Below, in pieces: positions 17,629 to 26,334 of a stretch of 64,000 bases of DNA (position 1 is its first letter; each line of letters starts with the position of its first letter). Source of the DNA: Clostridium sp. K4410.MGS-306. Its GTDB lineage: Bacteria > Cyanobacteriota > Vampirovibrionia > Gastranaerophilales > Gastranaerophilaceae. A program made the translations under genes and the position numbers. Below the pieces are notes generated by a model, which searched no databases, was not told where the DNA came from, and saw only the letters and a program-made list of their open reading frames with translations. The DNA lies in NCBI GenBank assembly GCA_000980375.1, contig LARD01000002.1, positions 1 through 64,000 on the forward strand, written 5' to 3'.

Positions 17629-18936
17629 ATGTCCGAAGAAATCATACAAAACAAAGTTGATATAATAGTTGTCGGAGCTGGTCCGGCCGGTGTCAGTGCG
17701 GCAATTACGGCAGCAAGAGGCGGAAAAAAAGTTGTGCTTGTTGAACGTGCTCCTTATGCGGGTGCAAAAAACATGTATGGCGGGGTAATCTACTCTCACG
17801 CAGCGCAGGAGATTTTTCCCAACTATAAAGAAGCACCTGTTGAAAGATATATTTCAAAACACAATTATGTCTTGCTCTCAGATGAAGACTCCACGGAAAT
17901 TTCATATAAAAACCCGTCTCACAAAGAGTGCGCTTTTGTTGCAATACGTGCAAAATGGGATAAATGGTGTGTACAAGAGGCTGTTAAAGAGGGCGTTTAT
18001 TTTGCACCCGACACCCTTGTAAAAGAGCTTATTGTAAAAGATGGCAAAGTTGTTGGTATCACAACGGATGTAGAGGATTTTTACGCAGATGTTGTGATAA
18101 TTGCCGACGGCGTAAACTCTCTTCTGGCAAGACAAATAGGCCTTAGAGAAGACATAAAGCCCAAAAACGTTGCCCTTGCCGTAAAAGAGGTAATCAGACT
18201 TGCGCCTGAGGTTATAGAAAAAAGATTTTCCTTAAAAGAAGGCACAGGCTGCGCCATGGAACTTGTCGGGGGGCCGCTTGCACAAATGTTTGGCATGGGT
18301 ATTGTTTATACAAACAAAGATTCTGTCGCAGTAGGCATAGGGGTATCTCTCGAGGACTTGAAAACACGCAAAGTCAAACCCTATGAGCTTTTAGACGCTG
18401 TAAAAAAACATCCTTTTGTTGCAGAAATCATAGAAGGCGGCGAGTTGTTGGAATATTCCGCTCACCTCATACCCGAAGGCGGGTACAAAGCCGTGCCGAA
18501 ACTCTATACTGACGGGGCAATGGTGGCAGGCGACGCAGCGGGGCTTGTTAACAATGTGCATTTTGAGGGCACGAATCTTGCTATGATTAGCGGAAAACTT
18601 GCTGCACAAGCAGCTCTCGAGGCGTTTGAACGCGGTGATTTTTCTTCAAATACCCTTTGTTTGTACAAAAAGATGCTCGAAAACAGCTTTGTTTTAAAAG
18701 ATTTGAAAACCTACAAAGACGTTGTGCACACCCTATCCGGCCGTGCGGGTTCGTTTTTGACATACTACCCCGCCAAAGTCAATGAATTTTTCAGCATCTT
18801 CACCTGTGCTGACGGGGTGCCCAAAAAAGGTAATTTCCAAAAATTCACAAAAGAATTTTTTACAAAACGCAGCCTGTCAGAGCTTTTTAAAGACGCAATT
18901 GCTGGCATAAAAATAGTATTCGGGATATTAAAATAA
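17629..18936 (+). CDS. FAD-dependent oxidoreductase, FixC / ETF-quinone oxidoreductase-like
   Basis: A 435-residue flavoprotein. The FAD-binding Rossmann motif VVGAGPAGVSAAITAARGG lies at residues 14-32. A later GDAAGLVNNVHFEGTNLAM contacts the flavin and is typical of FixC. In this family electrons from an electron-transfer flavoprotein pass through FAD and a FixX-type ferredoxin to quinone, or are bifurcated. The next gene, overlapping by one base, is the matching ferredoxin, which supports the assignment. The usual EtfA/EtfB (FixB/FixA) partners are not in this window. The protein has no obvious membrane span, so association with the membrane would be peripheral. Confidence 0.88.
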   Translation: MSEEIIQNKVDIIVVGAGPAGVSAAITAARGGKKVVLVERAPYAGAKNMYGGVIYSHAAQEIFPNYKEAPVERYISKHNYVLLSDEDSTEISYKNPSHKECAFVAIRAKWDKWCVQEAVKEGVYFAPDTLVKELIVKDGKVVGITTDVEDFYADVVIIADGVNSLLARQIGLREDIKPKNVALAVKEVIRLAPEVIEKRFSLKEGTGCAMELVGGPLAQMFGMGIVYTNKDSVAVGIGVSLEDLKTRKVKPYELLDAVKKHPFVAEIIEGGELLEYSAHLIPEGGYKAVPKLYTDGAMVAGDAAGLVNNVHFEGTNLAMISGKLAAQAALEAFERGDFSSNTLCLYKKMLENSFVLKDLKTYKDVVHTLSGRAGSFLTYYPAKVNEFFSIFTCADGVPKKGNFQKFTKEFFTKRSLSELFKDAIAGIKIVFGILK

Positions 18937-19211
18937 TGGACAAAAAAATCGAAGACAAACTCTATACACTAAAATACAAAACAGACTCAAAATGCCACCT
19001 TGAGCCCGAGCAATCAAAATGCTTGCAATGTTTGGACAAAACCTGTACAATAATATGTCCGGCAAACGTATACAGCTACAGCGAGACGGATAAAAAGCTC
19101 ACCGTAAGCTACGAAAAATGTCTGGAGTGCGGCGCTTGCAGAATTGCTTGCAAAAACATAAAATGGACCTACCCCAAAAGCGGCAAAGGGGTAATATACA
19201 AAAAATCGTGA
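18936..19211 (+). CDS. FixX-like ferredoxin
   Basis: A 91-residue iron-sulfur protein. The cysteine clusters are CLQCLDKTCTIICP and CLECGACRIAC. The second provides most ligands of a [4Fe-4S] cluster, as in FixX and the ferredoxin domain of ETF-quinone oxidoreductase. It overlaps the FixC-like gene by one base (TAATG), so the two are translated as a pair and probably form one electron-transfer unit. It ends in a short basic tail. Without the EtfAB genes the electron donor is unknown. Confidence 0.88.
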   Translation: MDKKIEDKLYTLKYKTDSKCHLEPEQSKCLQCLDKTCTIICPANVYSYSETDKKLTVSYEKCLECGACRIACKNIKWTYPKSGKGVIYKKS

Positions 19212-19231
19212 TACAGCCTAAGGAGTGAGGT

Positions 19232-19615
19232 ATGAAAGAAGAATACAGCGAAAACTACCGCAGATGGTATGACAAAGACCCTATCTTGTCTAAATCAATG
19301 AGCACACTGGAAAAATCTGACGACGAAACCCAGATAAAAGTTGCGCTCAATTTGATTAAAATCATCATAGAGCACAACATCTCTGAACACACTTTCACAA
19401 GCGTTGAAGACATGATGACTTCTGTTGAAGAGGGCCTTGTGGAAAAAGGCAAAAGCAGATGGTATGATCTTGATACAACAGTGAGAACAGCCATCAACAT
19501 GCTGGAAAACAGCCCTGTGCCTGTTCAAAAAGCGGTTGCCAAAGAAATGGCAAAAATGGTTGTCGACAAAATTAAAGAAGACAAAGACGAACAAGACGAC
19601 GACGAAGAAGTATAA
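19232..19615 (+). CDS. Conserved-looking hypothetical protein (127 aa)
   Basis: I do not recognise this acidic 127-residue protein. It opens with YRRWYDKDPILSKSMSTLEKS, is predicted almost wholly helical, and ends in a highly acidic tail (KEDKDEQDDDEEV). There is no signal peptide or membrane helix. GGAGTGAGG directly upstream supports ATG 19232. It lies 20 bp after the FixX-like gene and only 2 bp before recJ, so it is almost certainly part of this operon. The helical repeats and acidic tail suggest a protein-interaction role, but no function can be assigned. Confidence 0.8.
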   Translation: MKEEYSENYRRWYDKDPILSKSMSTLEKSDDETQIKVALNLIKIIIEHNISEHTFTSVEDMMTSVEEGLVEKGKSRWYDLDTTVRTAINMLENSPVPVQKAVAKEMAKMVVDKIKEDKDEQDDDEEV

Positions 19616-19617
19616 TC

Positions 19618-21984
19618 TTGGAAAAAGTTTGGAAAATAAAAGAGCATAAAGACATCCCGCAGGAAATTATAAACGTTGCGGGGAGCGGGCTTCTTGCACA
19701 ATTGCTTGTGCAAAGGGGCATTGATTCCGTGCAAAAAATTACGGATTTTCTCAATCCTTCTCAAATGAAGATTACCTCGCCTTTTGTTTTTTGCGATATG
19801 CAAAAATCCGTGGATAGAATTTTTGACGCAATAGAAAAACAGGAAAAAATAATAATCTACGGAGACTTTGACTGTGACGGCGTTACATCGACCTCTCTTC
19901 TTTATAAAACGCTTACACATCTAGGAGCGAATGTTGACTATTACATCCCTAACCGTGAAAACGAAAACCACGGGCTCAATACAAAAGCGCTTGTCAAGCT
20001 CATTGCAAAACAAAGAGCAAAACTCATTATCACTGTAGATTGCGGGGTTAGCGACGTTGAGCAGGTGGCTTTTGCAAACGGGTTTAAGGTAGATGTAATC
20101 ATCACAGACCACCACGAGGCACCTTCGGTTCTGCCGGAAGCTTATGCTATTATCAACCCGAAAGCTGTCAATGCTCTTGATAAAGACCTTAATGTCGAGC
20201 AAATCAATGCACTCAATGAGCTGGCCGGCGTGGGAGTTGCGTTTAAGCTTGCGTGCGCGCTTCTTGAAACAAAAAAAGATTATGACTTTGCAAACAACCT
20301 TCTGCCGTTTGTTGCAGTGGGCACAATTGCAGACGTGGTGCCGATTCTATACGAAAACCGCTCTTTTGTGTATGCCGGATTGAAGCTCATTGAATCAGGC
20401 ATTCATTACGGTTTGACAAAACTGCTGGAATCAGGCGGTTATGAGATTAAAAACGGGGTAACATCAGAAAATATTGCCTTTGGAGTTGCACCGAGAATCA
20501 ATGCCGCAGGCCGTCTGGACACTGTGGAGCCGGCTGTAAAACTTTTGATTTCCGACAACAAATCAGAAATTGACCTGTGCGTGGACGAGTTGAACAATTT
20601 TAACCGCATACGTCAGGATATATGCGAGGATATTTTTAACGAAGCTGTTGAGATGATACAAAACGAACCCCCGCAAGATGCGATTGTGCTTTATAAAAAG
20701 GGCTGGCACATTGGCATAATCGGGATTGTGGCGTCAAAGCTCGTTGAAAAATTCTATAAACCCGTTTTTCTTATGACTTTGGATGAGAACACAGGTTTTG
20801 TGCGCTGCTCTTCAAGAAGCATTCCAGAAGTGCACATCAGAAACGTTATTGCCGATAACGAAAGCCTTTTCGAATACTTTGGCGGCCACTCGCAGGCTGC
20901 AGGGCTTGTTTTTGACCCCAAAAAATCACCGTTTGAAAAAGTTAAGTCTGCGCTTATAGAGTCCACAAAACAGCAGGCAGAGGGAAAAGAGCTTGTACCG
21001 CGTGTTAATATTGACCTTGAGCTTGACGGCACGGATATTGGTGTTGAGTTAATCGACACAATAAAACAGCTCGAGCCTTTTGGCGAAGGCAACAAGACCC
21101 CTGTTTTTGCAGTAAAAAACCTTGTGCTCAGCAGCTTTAAAACAATGGGGCAAAAAAATAACCACCTTAAAATATTTTGCGAAAGCTCTGACGGCAGGCC
21201 GTTTGAGTGCGTTTACTGGAACCATGACAGCCTGAATATCCCGCAGGGCAAAGAGTTTGATGTTGTGTTTTATCCAAAGCTCAATGTTTTTAACAGAATT
21301 ACAACAATACAGCTCGATGTGCAGGATGTAAAATCAGAGTTTGTTGTAAAAGACGAAAAGTCTGACTTCAAACTCTATGACCATCGCAAAAAAACAAATA
21401 TTTTCCGCCAGATTTGCGATTACCTTTTGACAACAAAAGTTTCTACAGAGATTTTTGCGCAGAGCAAACCAATCTGCGATACGCTCAAGACCTACAAAGA
21501 GATTGCACCAAAAATCAGGTCAAGAAAAAATCTCTCTAAATGCGCGCAGATTATGTTTTTTGACTACCCTACGAGCGAAGCTGCCATGCAGAATTTGATT
21601 AAAAAATCAGGCGCAAGAGTTTTGCACTTTATGAACTACAACAACCGCAAAATTGACGCGCAGGAGCTTGTTAAGAATATCTCCGGCATGCTCAAATACG
21701 TGTGCACAAACAAAAACGGCGAGGTGAATCTCAATGATATTTCGGATTTTCTTGCTGTGTCTGACGAAGTGACAGAGCTGTGCTTTGACATGCTCGAGGA
21801 ATTAGGGATGTTCGAGGTTGTTGAAAAAAATGCAGACAAATACAAAATAATGTTTTGTTCAGCGGTTGAGCTGTCCAGGATAAAAGAATTTGAAATGTAC
21901 GAGGAGCTCGAAACAGAGCTTGCAAAAATCTATGACTACCGCCAGAAACTCTGCACCATGCCCCTTGAGGAGCTTATTTTATAA
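19618..21984 (+). CDS. recJ: Single-stranded-DNA-specific exonuclease RecJ
   Basis: A 788-residue DHH-family 5'-3' exonuclease acting in recombination and mismatch repair. Motif GDFDCDG lies at residues 82-88 and DHH at 164-166. The DHHA1-domain glycine motif GGHSQAAGL and an OB-fold region follow. Typical RecJ is about 550-600 residues. Here the C-terminus extends by roughly 200 residues and contains a helical segment and a winged-helix-like part (KNGEVNLNDISDFLAVSDE). The start is TTG 19618, two bases after the stop of the upstream gene, with the upstream acidic coding region offering little Shine-Dalgarno sequence. Translational coupling to the previous gene is likely. Confidence 0.93.
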   Translation: MEKVWKIKEHKDIPQEIINVAGSGLLAQLLVQRGIDSVQKITDFLNPSQMKITSPFVFCDMQKSVDRIFDAIEKQEKIIIYGDFDCDGVTSTSLLYKTLTHLGANVDYYIPNRENENHGLNTKALVKLIAKQRAKLIITVDCGVSDVEQVAFANGFKVDVIITDHHEAPSVLPEAYAIINPKAVNALDKDLNVEQINALNELAGVGVAFKLACALLETKKDYDFANNLLPFVAVGTIADVVPILYENRSFVYAGLKLIESGIHYGLTKLLESGGYEIKNGVTSENIAFGVAPRINAAGRLDTVEPAVKLLISDNKSEIDLCVDELNNFNRIRQDICEDIFNEAVEMIQNEPPQDAIVLYKKGWHIGIIGIVASKLVEKFYKPVFLMTLDENTGFVRCSSRSIPEVHIRNVIADNESLFEYFGGHSQAAGLVFDPKKSPFEKVKSALIESTKQQAEGKELVPRVNIDLELDGTDIGVELIDTIKQLEPFGEGNKTPVFAVKNLVLSSFKTMGQKNNHLKIFCESSDGRPFECVYWNHDSLNIPQGKEFDVVFYPKLNVFNRITTIQLDVQDVKSEFVVKDEKSDFKLYDHRKKTNIFRQICDYLLTTKVSTEIFAQSKPICDTLKTYKEIAPKIRSRKNLSKCAQIMFFDYPTSEAAMQNLIKKSGARVLHFMNYNNRKIDAQELVKNISGMLKYVCTNKNGEVNLNDISDFLAVSDEVTELCFDMLEELGMFEVVEKNADKYKIMFCSAVELSRIKEFEMYEELETELAKIYDYRQKLCTMPLEELIL

Positions 21985-22051
21985 ATTATTTGTTACAAAA
22001 ATAAATATTTATTAGATTTATGAAACAAATAAAAATTTATACGGTCTAATT

Positions 22052-22150
22052 GTGTACCCATTGAAAAAGTGAGTCGGAGACGAAACTGGATTAAATTGGT
22101 TGAGGAAAGGTTAGCAAGGTATCCGATATAAAAATACGGGTGCTTTATGG
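22052..22150 (+). other. Possible structured leader upstream of ctpA
   Basis: In the 212-bp gap before ctpA, GTACCC (22054-22059) can pair with GGGTGC (about 22138-22143), enclosing a second stem, GGAT with ATCC. The enclosed stretch is purine-rich and less A/T-rich than its surroundings. It does not match a riboswitch family I can name, and the pairings are short, so this is only a suggestion of an RNA element. Confidence 0.2.
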
Positions 22151-22196
22151 TATTATATTGTTGACCTGACGAAAGTAGGGAAAAAGAGGTAGAATT

Positions 22197-23426
22197 TTGA
22201 AAATTAACTTAAAAAAATACGGTCTTACAGCATTTGCGCTTCTGGTGATTTTTGTTGCAAGTGCTATAACCACATCCGGCGGGGTGTTCGCATCTTCTCC
22301 GCAGCAGTTGTATGATCAGGTGTGGAAACTCATTAACTCAAAATACGTTGACCATACAAACAACCAGCAGGACTGGAAAAGATGGAAAAACAAGTATGAC
22401 AAGGTTATTAATACAGACGAGGATGCATATGTCGCAATCCAGACAATGCTGGCCAGCCTTAACGACCCTTATACAAAATTTCTTGACCCCAAAGAGTTTG
22501 AAGACGAAACAAGCTCTATCAAAGGTTCTTTAAAAGGTATTGGTGTGCAAATCGGCCTTAGAGAAGGCAAACTCGTAATTATTGCTCCTATCGAAGACAC
22601 TCCCGGAGAAAAAGCAGGACTTCTGGCCGAAGACGAAATTCTTGAAATCGACGGCAAATCTACAAAAGGTATTACAATTGATAAAGCCGCAGACCAGATT
22701 AGAGGCGAAGAGGGCACTTATGTAACCCTTTTGATTAAGAGAAAAAATCAGGAAAACAAACTATACAAAATCCAGCGTGCGGAAATAGAGATTAAATCCG
22801 TTTCTACAAAAACACCTGAAAAAGCACAACTGGACGACTGTGTGGGTTATATCAGACTCAGCTCTTTTATCAGCAAAAACGCAACAACAGAGTTTGAAAA
22901 CGCACTTAACCAGTACAAAAACAAAAAAGGTTTTATCATAGACCTTCGCTCAAACCCGGGCGGACTCTTGAGCAACGCGATTTTGATATCTGATATGTTC
23001 CTTGACGGCGGAATCATCGTGAGCACGGTTGACCGCGACGGTTACAAAGAAACAACCAGAGCTACAAAAAGATATGTAACGGACAAACCGATTGTTATCC
23101 TTATCAACAAAGGCTCTGCGTCAGCAAGCGAGATTTTCTCGGGCGCAATGAAAGACAACAAACGCGCATTACTGGTGGGTGAAAACACCTTTGGCAAAGG
23201 GCTTGTGCAGGAAGTTAACAAACTCATGGGCGGCTCCGGTGCAAATATTACAATCCAAAAATACCTGACACCAAACGGTACAGACATCAACAAAAAAGGT
23301 ATTGCACCTGATGTGACGGTTGAGTTGACCGAAGAAAACATCAAAGCCAAAGACGATGTTCAGCTCAAAAAAGCAAACGAACTTCTTGTAAAAATGATAC
23401 AAAACCAGTCAGTTTGTTCAAAATAA
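22197..23426 (+). CDS. ctpA: Carboxy-terminal processing protease (S41 family)
   Basis: A 409-residue periplasmic or membrane-anchored serine protease. Residues 8-32 form a signal anchor. A PDZ domain lies at about 100-185 (KGIGVQIGL, AGLLAEDEILEIDGKST). The S41 catalytic core has Ser309 in KGSASASEIFSGA and Lys334 in ENTFGKGLVQ. Such proteases trim envelope proteins and peptidoglycan hydrolases; in Cyanobacteria a relative matures the D1 protein, which would not apply here. The start is TTG 22197 preceded by AGAGGT. It is a single-gene unit ending in the terminator at 23440. Confidence 0.95.
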   Translation: MKINLKKYGLTAFALLVIFVASAITTSGGVFASSPQQLYDQVWKLINSKYVDHTNNQQDWKRWKNKYDKVINTDEDAYVAIQTMLASLNDPYTKFLDPKEFEDETSSIKGSLKGIGVQIGLREGKLVIIAPIEDTPGEKAGLLAEDEILEIDGKSTKGITIDKAADQIRGEEGTYVTLLIKRKNQENKLYKIQRAEIEIKSVSTKTPEKAQLDDCVGYIRLSSFISKNATTEFENALNQYKNKKGFIIDLRSNPGGLLSNAILISDMFLDGGIIVSTVDRDGYKETTRATKRYVTDKPIVILINKGSASASEIFSGAMKDNKRALLVGENTFGKGLVQEVNKLMGGSGANITIQKYLTPNGTDINKKGIAPDVTVELTEENIKAKDDVQLKKANELLVKMIQNQSVCSK

Positions 23427-23439
23427 AAGTAATCACACA

Positions 23440-23469
23440 AAAACCCCTTCACAACAGTGAGGGGGTTTT
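23440..23469 (+). terminator. Intrinsic terminator after ctpA
   Basis: AAAACCCCTTCAC pairs with GTGAGGGGGTTTT around an AACA loop. The strong GC stem with flanking A and T runs makes it likely to act on ctpA transcripts. Confidence 0.88.
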
Positions 23470-23515
23470 GATTATCTACACATGTAACAATTTTAAGTGT
23501 AATCATTACAATCGT

Positions 23516-23544
23516 TTGTAAAATACGGACTATTATATTATAAT
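23516..23544 (+). promoter_or_regulatory. Promoter of glyQ
   Basis: TTGTAA at 23516-23521, a 17-bp spacer and perfect TATAAT at 23539-23544. A small hairpin (AAAGCG, GAAA-type loop, CGCTTT) lies in the short leader near 23555-23570. No T-box consensus is visible, so classic tRNA-Gly-sensing control is not supported. Confidence 0.65.
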
Positions 23545-23608
23545 GTTAGAGCTTAAAGCGAAAACGCTTTGTGCATTAGATTAGAGACTTACTGGAATCA
23601 AGGAAAGA

Positions 23609-24499
23609 ATGGCTTTAACCTTTCAAGAATTAATTTTAAACTTATCAAAATTTTGGTCCGATTACGGATGTATAATTCAGCAGCCTTATGACATAGAAAA
23701 AGGCGCTTCTACAATGAACCCCGCAACATTCTTGCGTTCACTGGGGCCGGAACCCTGGAATACCGCAATGGTAGAGCCATGCCGTCGCCCGACAGACGCA
23801 CGTTACGGCGAAAATCCTAACAGGCTGGGTCATTATTTTCAATATCAGGTTATTTTAAAACCCTCTCCCGACAACGCGCAGGAACTTTATCTAAAAAGTT
23901 TGGAAGCAATGGGCATTGACCTTTCTCAGCACGATGTAAGATTTGTTGAAGACAACTGGGAATCACCTACCCTAGGCGCTGCCGGTGTGGGCTGGGAAGT
24001 ATGGCTGGATGGAATGGAAATCACCCAGTTTACGTATTTTCAACAGGTGGGCGGTTTGGAAATAAAACCCGTTGCGCTTGAGTTGACTTACGGGCTTGAA
24101 AGAATCGCTATGTATCTTCAAAACGTAAACTCTGTTTACGATGTTATGTGGAACAAAGAATTAAAGTATGGCGAAATTTATCTGCAAAACGAAATTGAAC
24201 AGTCAAAGTACAATTTTGAGGTGTCTTCTGCGGATAAATTGTTCAAAATGTTTGATTTGTATCAGGAAGAAGTTGAAAACTGCGTGGAAAATAAGCTGGT
24301 TCTGCCTGCTTATGACTACGTGCTAAAATGTTCGCATACGTTTAACCTCTTAGACGCAAGAGGCGTTATTTCAAAAGATGAGAGAATAAACTTTATCAAC
24401 AGAGTTAGAAGAATGGCAGCCATGGTTGCAAAACTGTATGTTGAACAAAGAGAAGAGTTAGGTTTCCCTTTACTTAAAAAACAAAAAGCTACAATTTAA
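23609..24499 (+). CDS. glyQ: Glycyl-tRNA synthetase alpha subunit
   Basis: The 296-residue catalytic alpha chain of the heterotetrameric bacterial glycyl-tRNA synthetase. It activates glycine and charges tRNA-Gly together with the beta chain. Family hallmarks are [34 protein letters not shown] sequence ([16 protein letters not shown]) and the class II motif around [13 protein letters not shown]. The length is standard. AAGGAAAG precedes ATG 23609. glyS is not adjacent, so the beta subunit is encoded elsewhere. Demand for glycine is notable given the polyglycine proteins in this window, although that link is only circumstantial. Confidence 0.97.
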   Translation: MALTFQELILNLSKFWSDYGCIIQQPYDIEKGASTMNPATFLRSLGPEPWNTAMVEPCRRPTDARYGENPNRLGHYFQYQVILKPSPDNAQELYLKSLEAMGIDLSQHDVRFVEDNWESPTLGAAGVGWEVWLDGMEITQFTYFQQVGGLEIKPVALELTYGLERIAMYLQNVNSVYDVMWNKELKYGEIYLQNEIEQSKYNFEVSSADKLFKMFDLYQEEVENCVENKLVLPAYDYVLKCSHTFNLLDARGVISKDERINFINRVRRMAAMVAKLYVEQREELGFPLLKKQKATI

Positions 24500-24514
24500 T
24501 ATAAGGATATTTAC

Positions 24515-26149
24515 ATGAGTCAAAACGACGTAACAGAAGCCGGATTAGTTGAGAACTTTGTTTCAAAATTATTGAAAACAAAAAATCCCGACGATATGTT
24601 AGCGCAGTCTAAAGAGACTGGTCTAAAAAAAACCTTGAACTGGGTTGATTTGATAATCCTCGGTATTGGCGCGGTTATCGGTGCCGGTATTTTTTCTATG
24701 GTTGGCTCCGCAGTAGTGGGCACACCAGGTCACCCCGGTGCAGGCCCTGCATTGATTATTTCTATGATAATTGCTGCTATTGCGTGTATATTTTCGGCCT
24801 TGTGTTATGCCGAGTTTGCCTCTATGATTCCCGTTTCGGGCGGTGTTTATACATATACCTTCGCTACAATGGGCGAGCTGGCTGCGTGGATGGTAGGCTG
24901 GGTGCTTATGCTCCAGTACACTATCGGTAACATTGCTGTTGCTTGCAGCTGGACAGGTTATTTATTGCAGTTTTTAAGAGGGTTTGAGCCTTATACAGCT
25001 CACCTTCCTGCTGCTTTGCAAGGAATTGCACACCATATAATGTATCCGCCATTGTGGCTTGTTAACGATTATGCTACAGCTAAGGAAGCTTATTTAAAAA
25101 TGGGTCTCAACCCTGCTGATCACATACCGCACTTGCTCGGGTTTATTCCTTTTTCTGTTAACGTGCCGGCTATTTTGATGATTTTGCTTGTTACAAGCAT
25201 TCTTGTAAAGGGTATTTCCGAATCCAAAAACATGGCAGGTATCATGGTTATCATAAAACTCGTTGTTATCGGCCTTTTCATCGGCGTTGGTGCGTTTTAT
25301 GTAAAACCGGATAACTGGACACCTTTCATGCCAAACGGTATCGGCAGTGTGTTAATCAGCGCTTTTACAATCTTTTTTGCATATACAGGTTTTGATGCTA
25401 TTTCTACAGCAGCAGAAGAAACCAAAAACCCTCAAAAAGATATTCCGATTGGTATTATAGGAACACTTGTTCTTTGTACTATCGTATACATATTTGTTGC
25501 ACTTGTTTTAACAGGTGTGGTCAGATGGGACGCAATCAATATCCACGCTCCTATTGCCCATGCAATGCAAATGACAGGCCAGGGCTGGGTTGCCGGGTTG
25601 ATTTCTGTCGGGGCGTTGACAGGATTGACATCTGTATTGCTCGTTATGCAGCTTGCTGCAACAAGAATTTTGTTCTCTATGGCAAGAGACAACTTTTTCC
25701 CTTCTATTTTGAAAAAAGTGCACCCTGTTTATAAAACTCCGCACGTAATCACGTGGGTTGTTGGTATTGCAATGGTTATCGGCTGCATGTTCCTCGATTT
25801 GAACCTTGCTGCACAGCTTTGCATATTCAGCGTATTCACATCTTTCATCATCGTGTGTGTAGGTGTTTTGATATTGAGAAAAACAGACCCTGAAAGACAC
25901 AGACCTTTCAAGGTTCCGTTCTCGCCCTGGTTCCCGGCAATGGGTATAATCCTTTGCGGAGGGCTGATGGTTGTCGCAATCACAAGCATGGGTAAAACAG
26001 CATTGTTGTTCCCGCTCTGGCTTGCAATTGGCGTAGGTATTTACGCAGGATACGGTTACAAAAGAAACCGCAGAATCGAAAGAATTGAAGAAAAAAGACA
26101 ATCAAACAAAGAGGCAAGAGAACAGGCTTCATTATCAAAATATGAATAA
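24515..26149 (+). CDS. APC-family amino acid permease (cationic amino acid transporter-like)
   Basis: A 544-residue inner-membrane transporter with about 12-13 hydrophobic segments. The first helix carries GIGAVIGAGIFSMVG, the unwound glycine motif of APC transporters that binds the amino acid backbone. ALCYAEFASMIPVSGGVYTY is also highly typical. The C-terminus is basic and cytoplasmic (KRNRRIERIEEKRQ). The length and motifs fit the YfnA/CAT subgroup, but the substrate cannot be read from sequence. It starts 15 bp after glyQ with AAGGA upstream, so it is probably co-transcribed with the synthetase, and an amino acid supply role is plausible. Confidence 0.9.
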   Translation: MSQNDVTEAGLVENFVSKLLKTKNPDDMLAQSKETGLKKTLNWVDLIILGIGAVIGAGIFSMVGSAVVGTPGHPGAGPALIISMIIAAIACIFSALCYAEFASMIPVSGGVYTYTFATMGELAAWMVGWVLMLQYTIGNIAVACSWTGYLLQFLRGFEPYTAHLPAALQGIAHHIMYPPLWLVNDYATAKEAYLKMGLNPADHIPHLLGFIPFSVNVPAILMILLVTSILVKGISESKNMAGIMVIIKLVVIGLFIGVGAFYVKPDNWTPFMPNGIGSVLISAFTIFFAYTGFDAISTAAEETKNPQKDIPIGIIGTLVLCTIVYIFVALVLTGVVRWDAINIHAPIAHAMQMTGQGWVAGLISVGALTGLTSVLLVMQLAATRILFSMARDNFFPSILKKVHPVYKTPHVITWVVGIAMVIGCMFLDLNLAAQLCIFSVFTSFIIVCVGVLILRKTDPERHRPFKVPFSPWFPAMGIILCGGLMVVAITSMGKTALLFPLWLAIGVGIYAGYGYKRNRRIERIEEKRQSNKEAREQASLSKYE

Positions 26150-26255
26150 ATATTAACTTAAAAACGCAAATATTAAGAAATGTAAAGCTGGGTTTCTTGA
26201 CACCAAAATACAGTTACCATAAGCTTTTCTGTAAGATAAGATAAGGTAAGGACGC
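26150..26255 (+). promoter_or_regulatory. Shared prepilin promoter/leader element, copy C
   Basis: Has the block CAAATATTAAGAAATGTAA, TTGACA at 26197-26202, a 17-bp spacer and TAAGCT at 26220-26225. Four imperfect pentamers (GTAAG, ATAAG, ATAAG, GTAAG) follow. It is the most diverged copy: the spacer CAGTTACCA replaces CAGGCCCCG and the tail is GGACGCTGG. The -10-like hexamer is 110 bp from ATG 26335. Confidence 0.7.
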
Positions 26256-26334
26256 TGGAGAAGTTTCAAGTTTTAATGAAAACCTCCGATAAAATATCTA
26301 TTATATAGAAATAAGGTATTGTTTTGGAAAATTT

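Noticed and set aside
22052..22150. tRNA, SRP RNA or known riboswitch before ctpA
   Set aside because: There is no T-loop GTTCRAN sequence, no SRP GGAA-tetraloop core with its flanks and no recognised riboswitch consensus. It was kept only as a low-confidence structured stretch.
23545..23608. T-box riboswitch before glyQ
   Set aside because: The leader is under 70 bp and lacks the T-box TGGNACCGCG-type sequence. Only a small hairpin is present.
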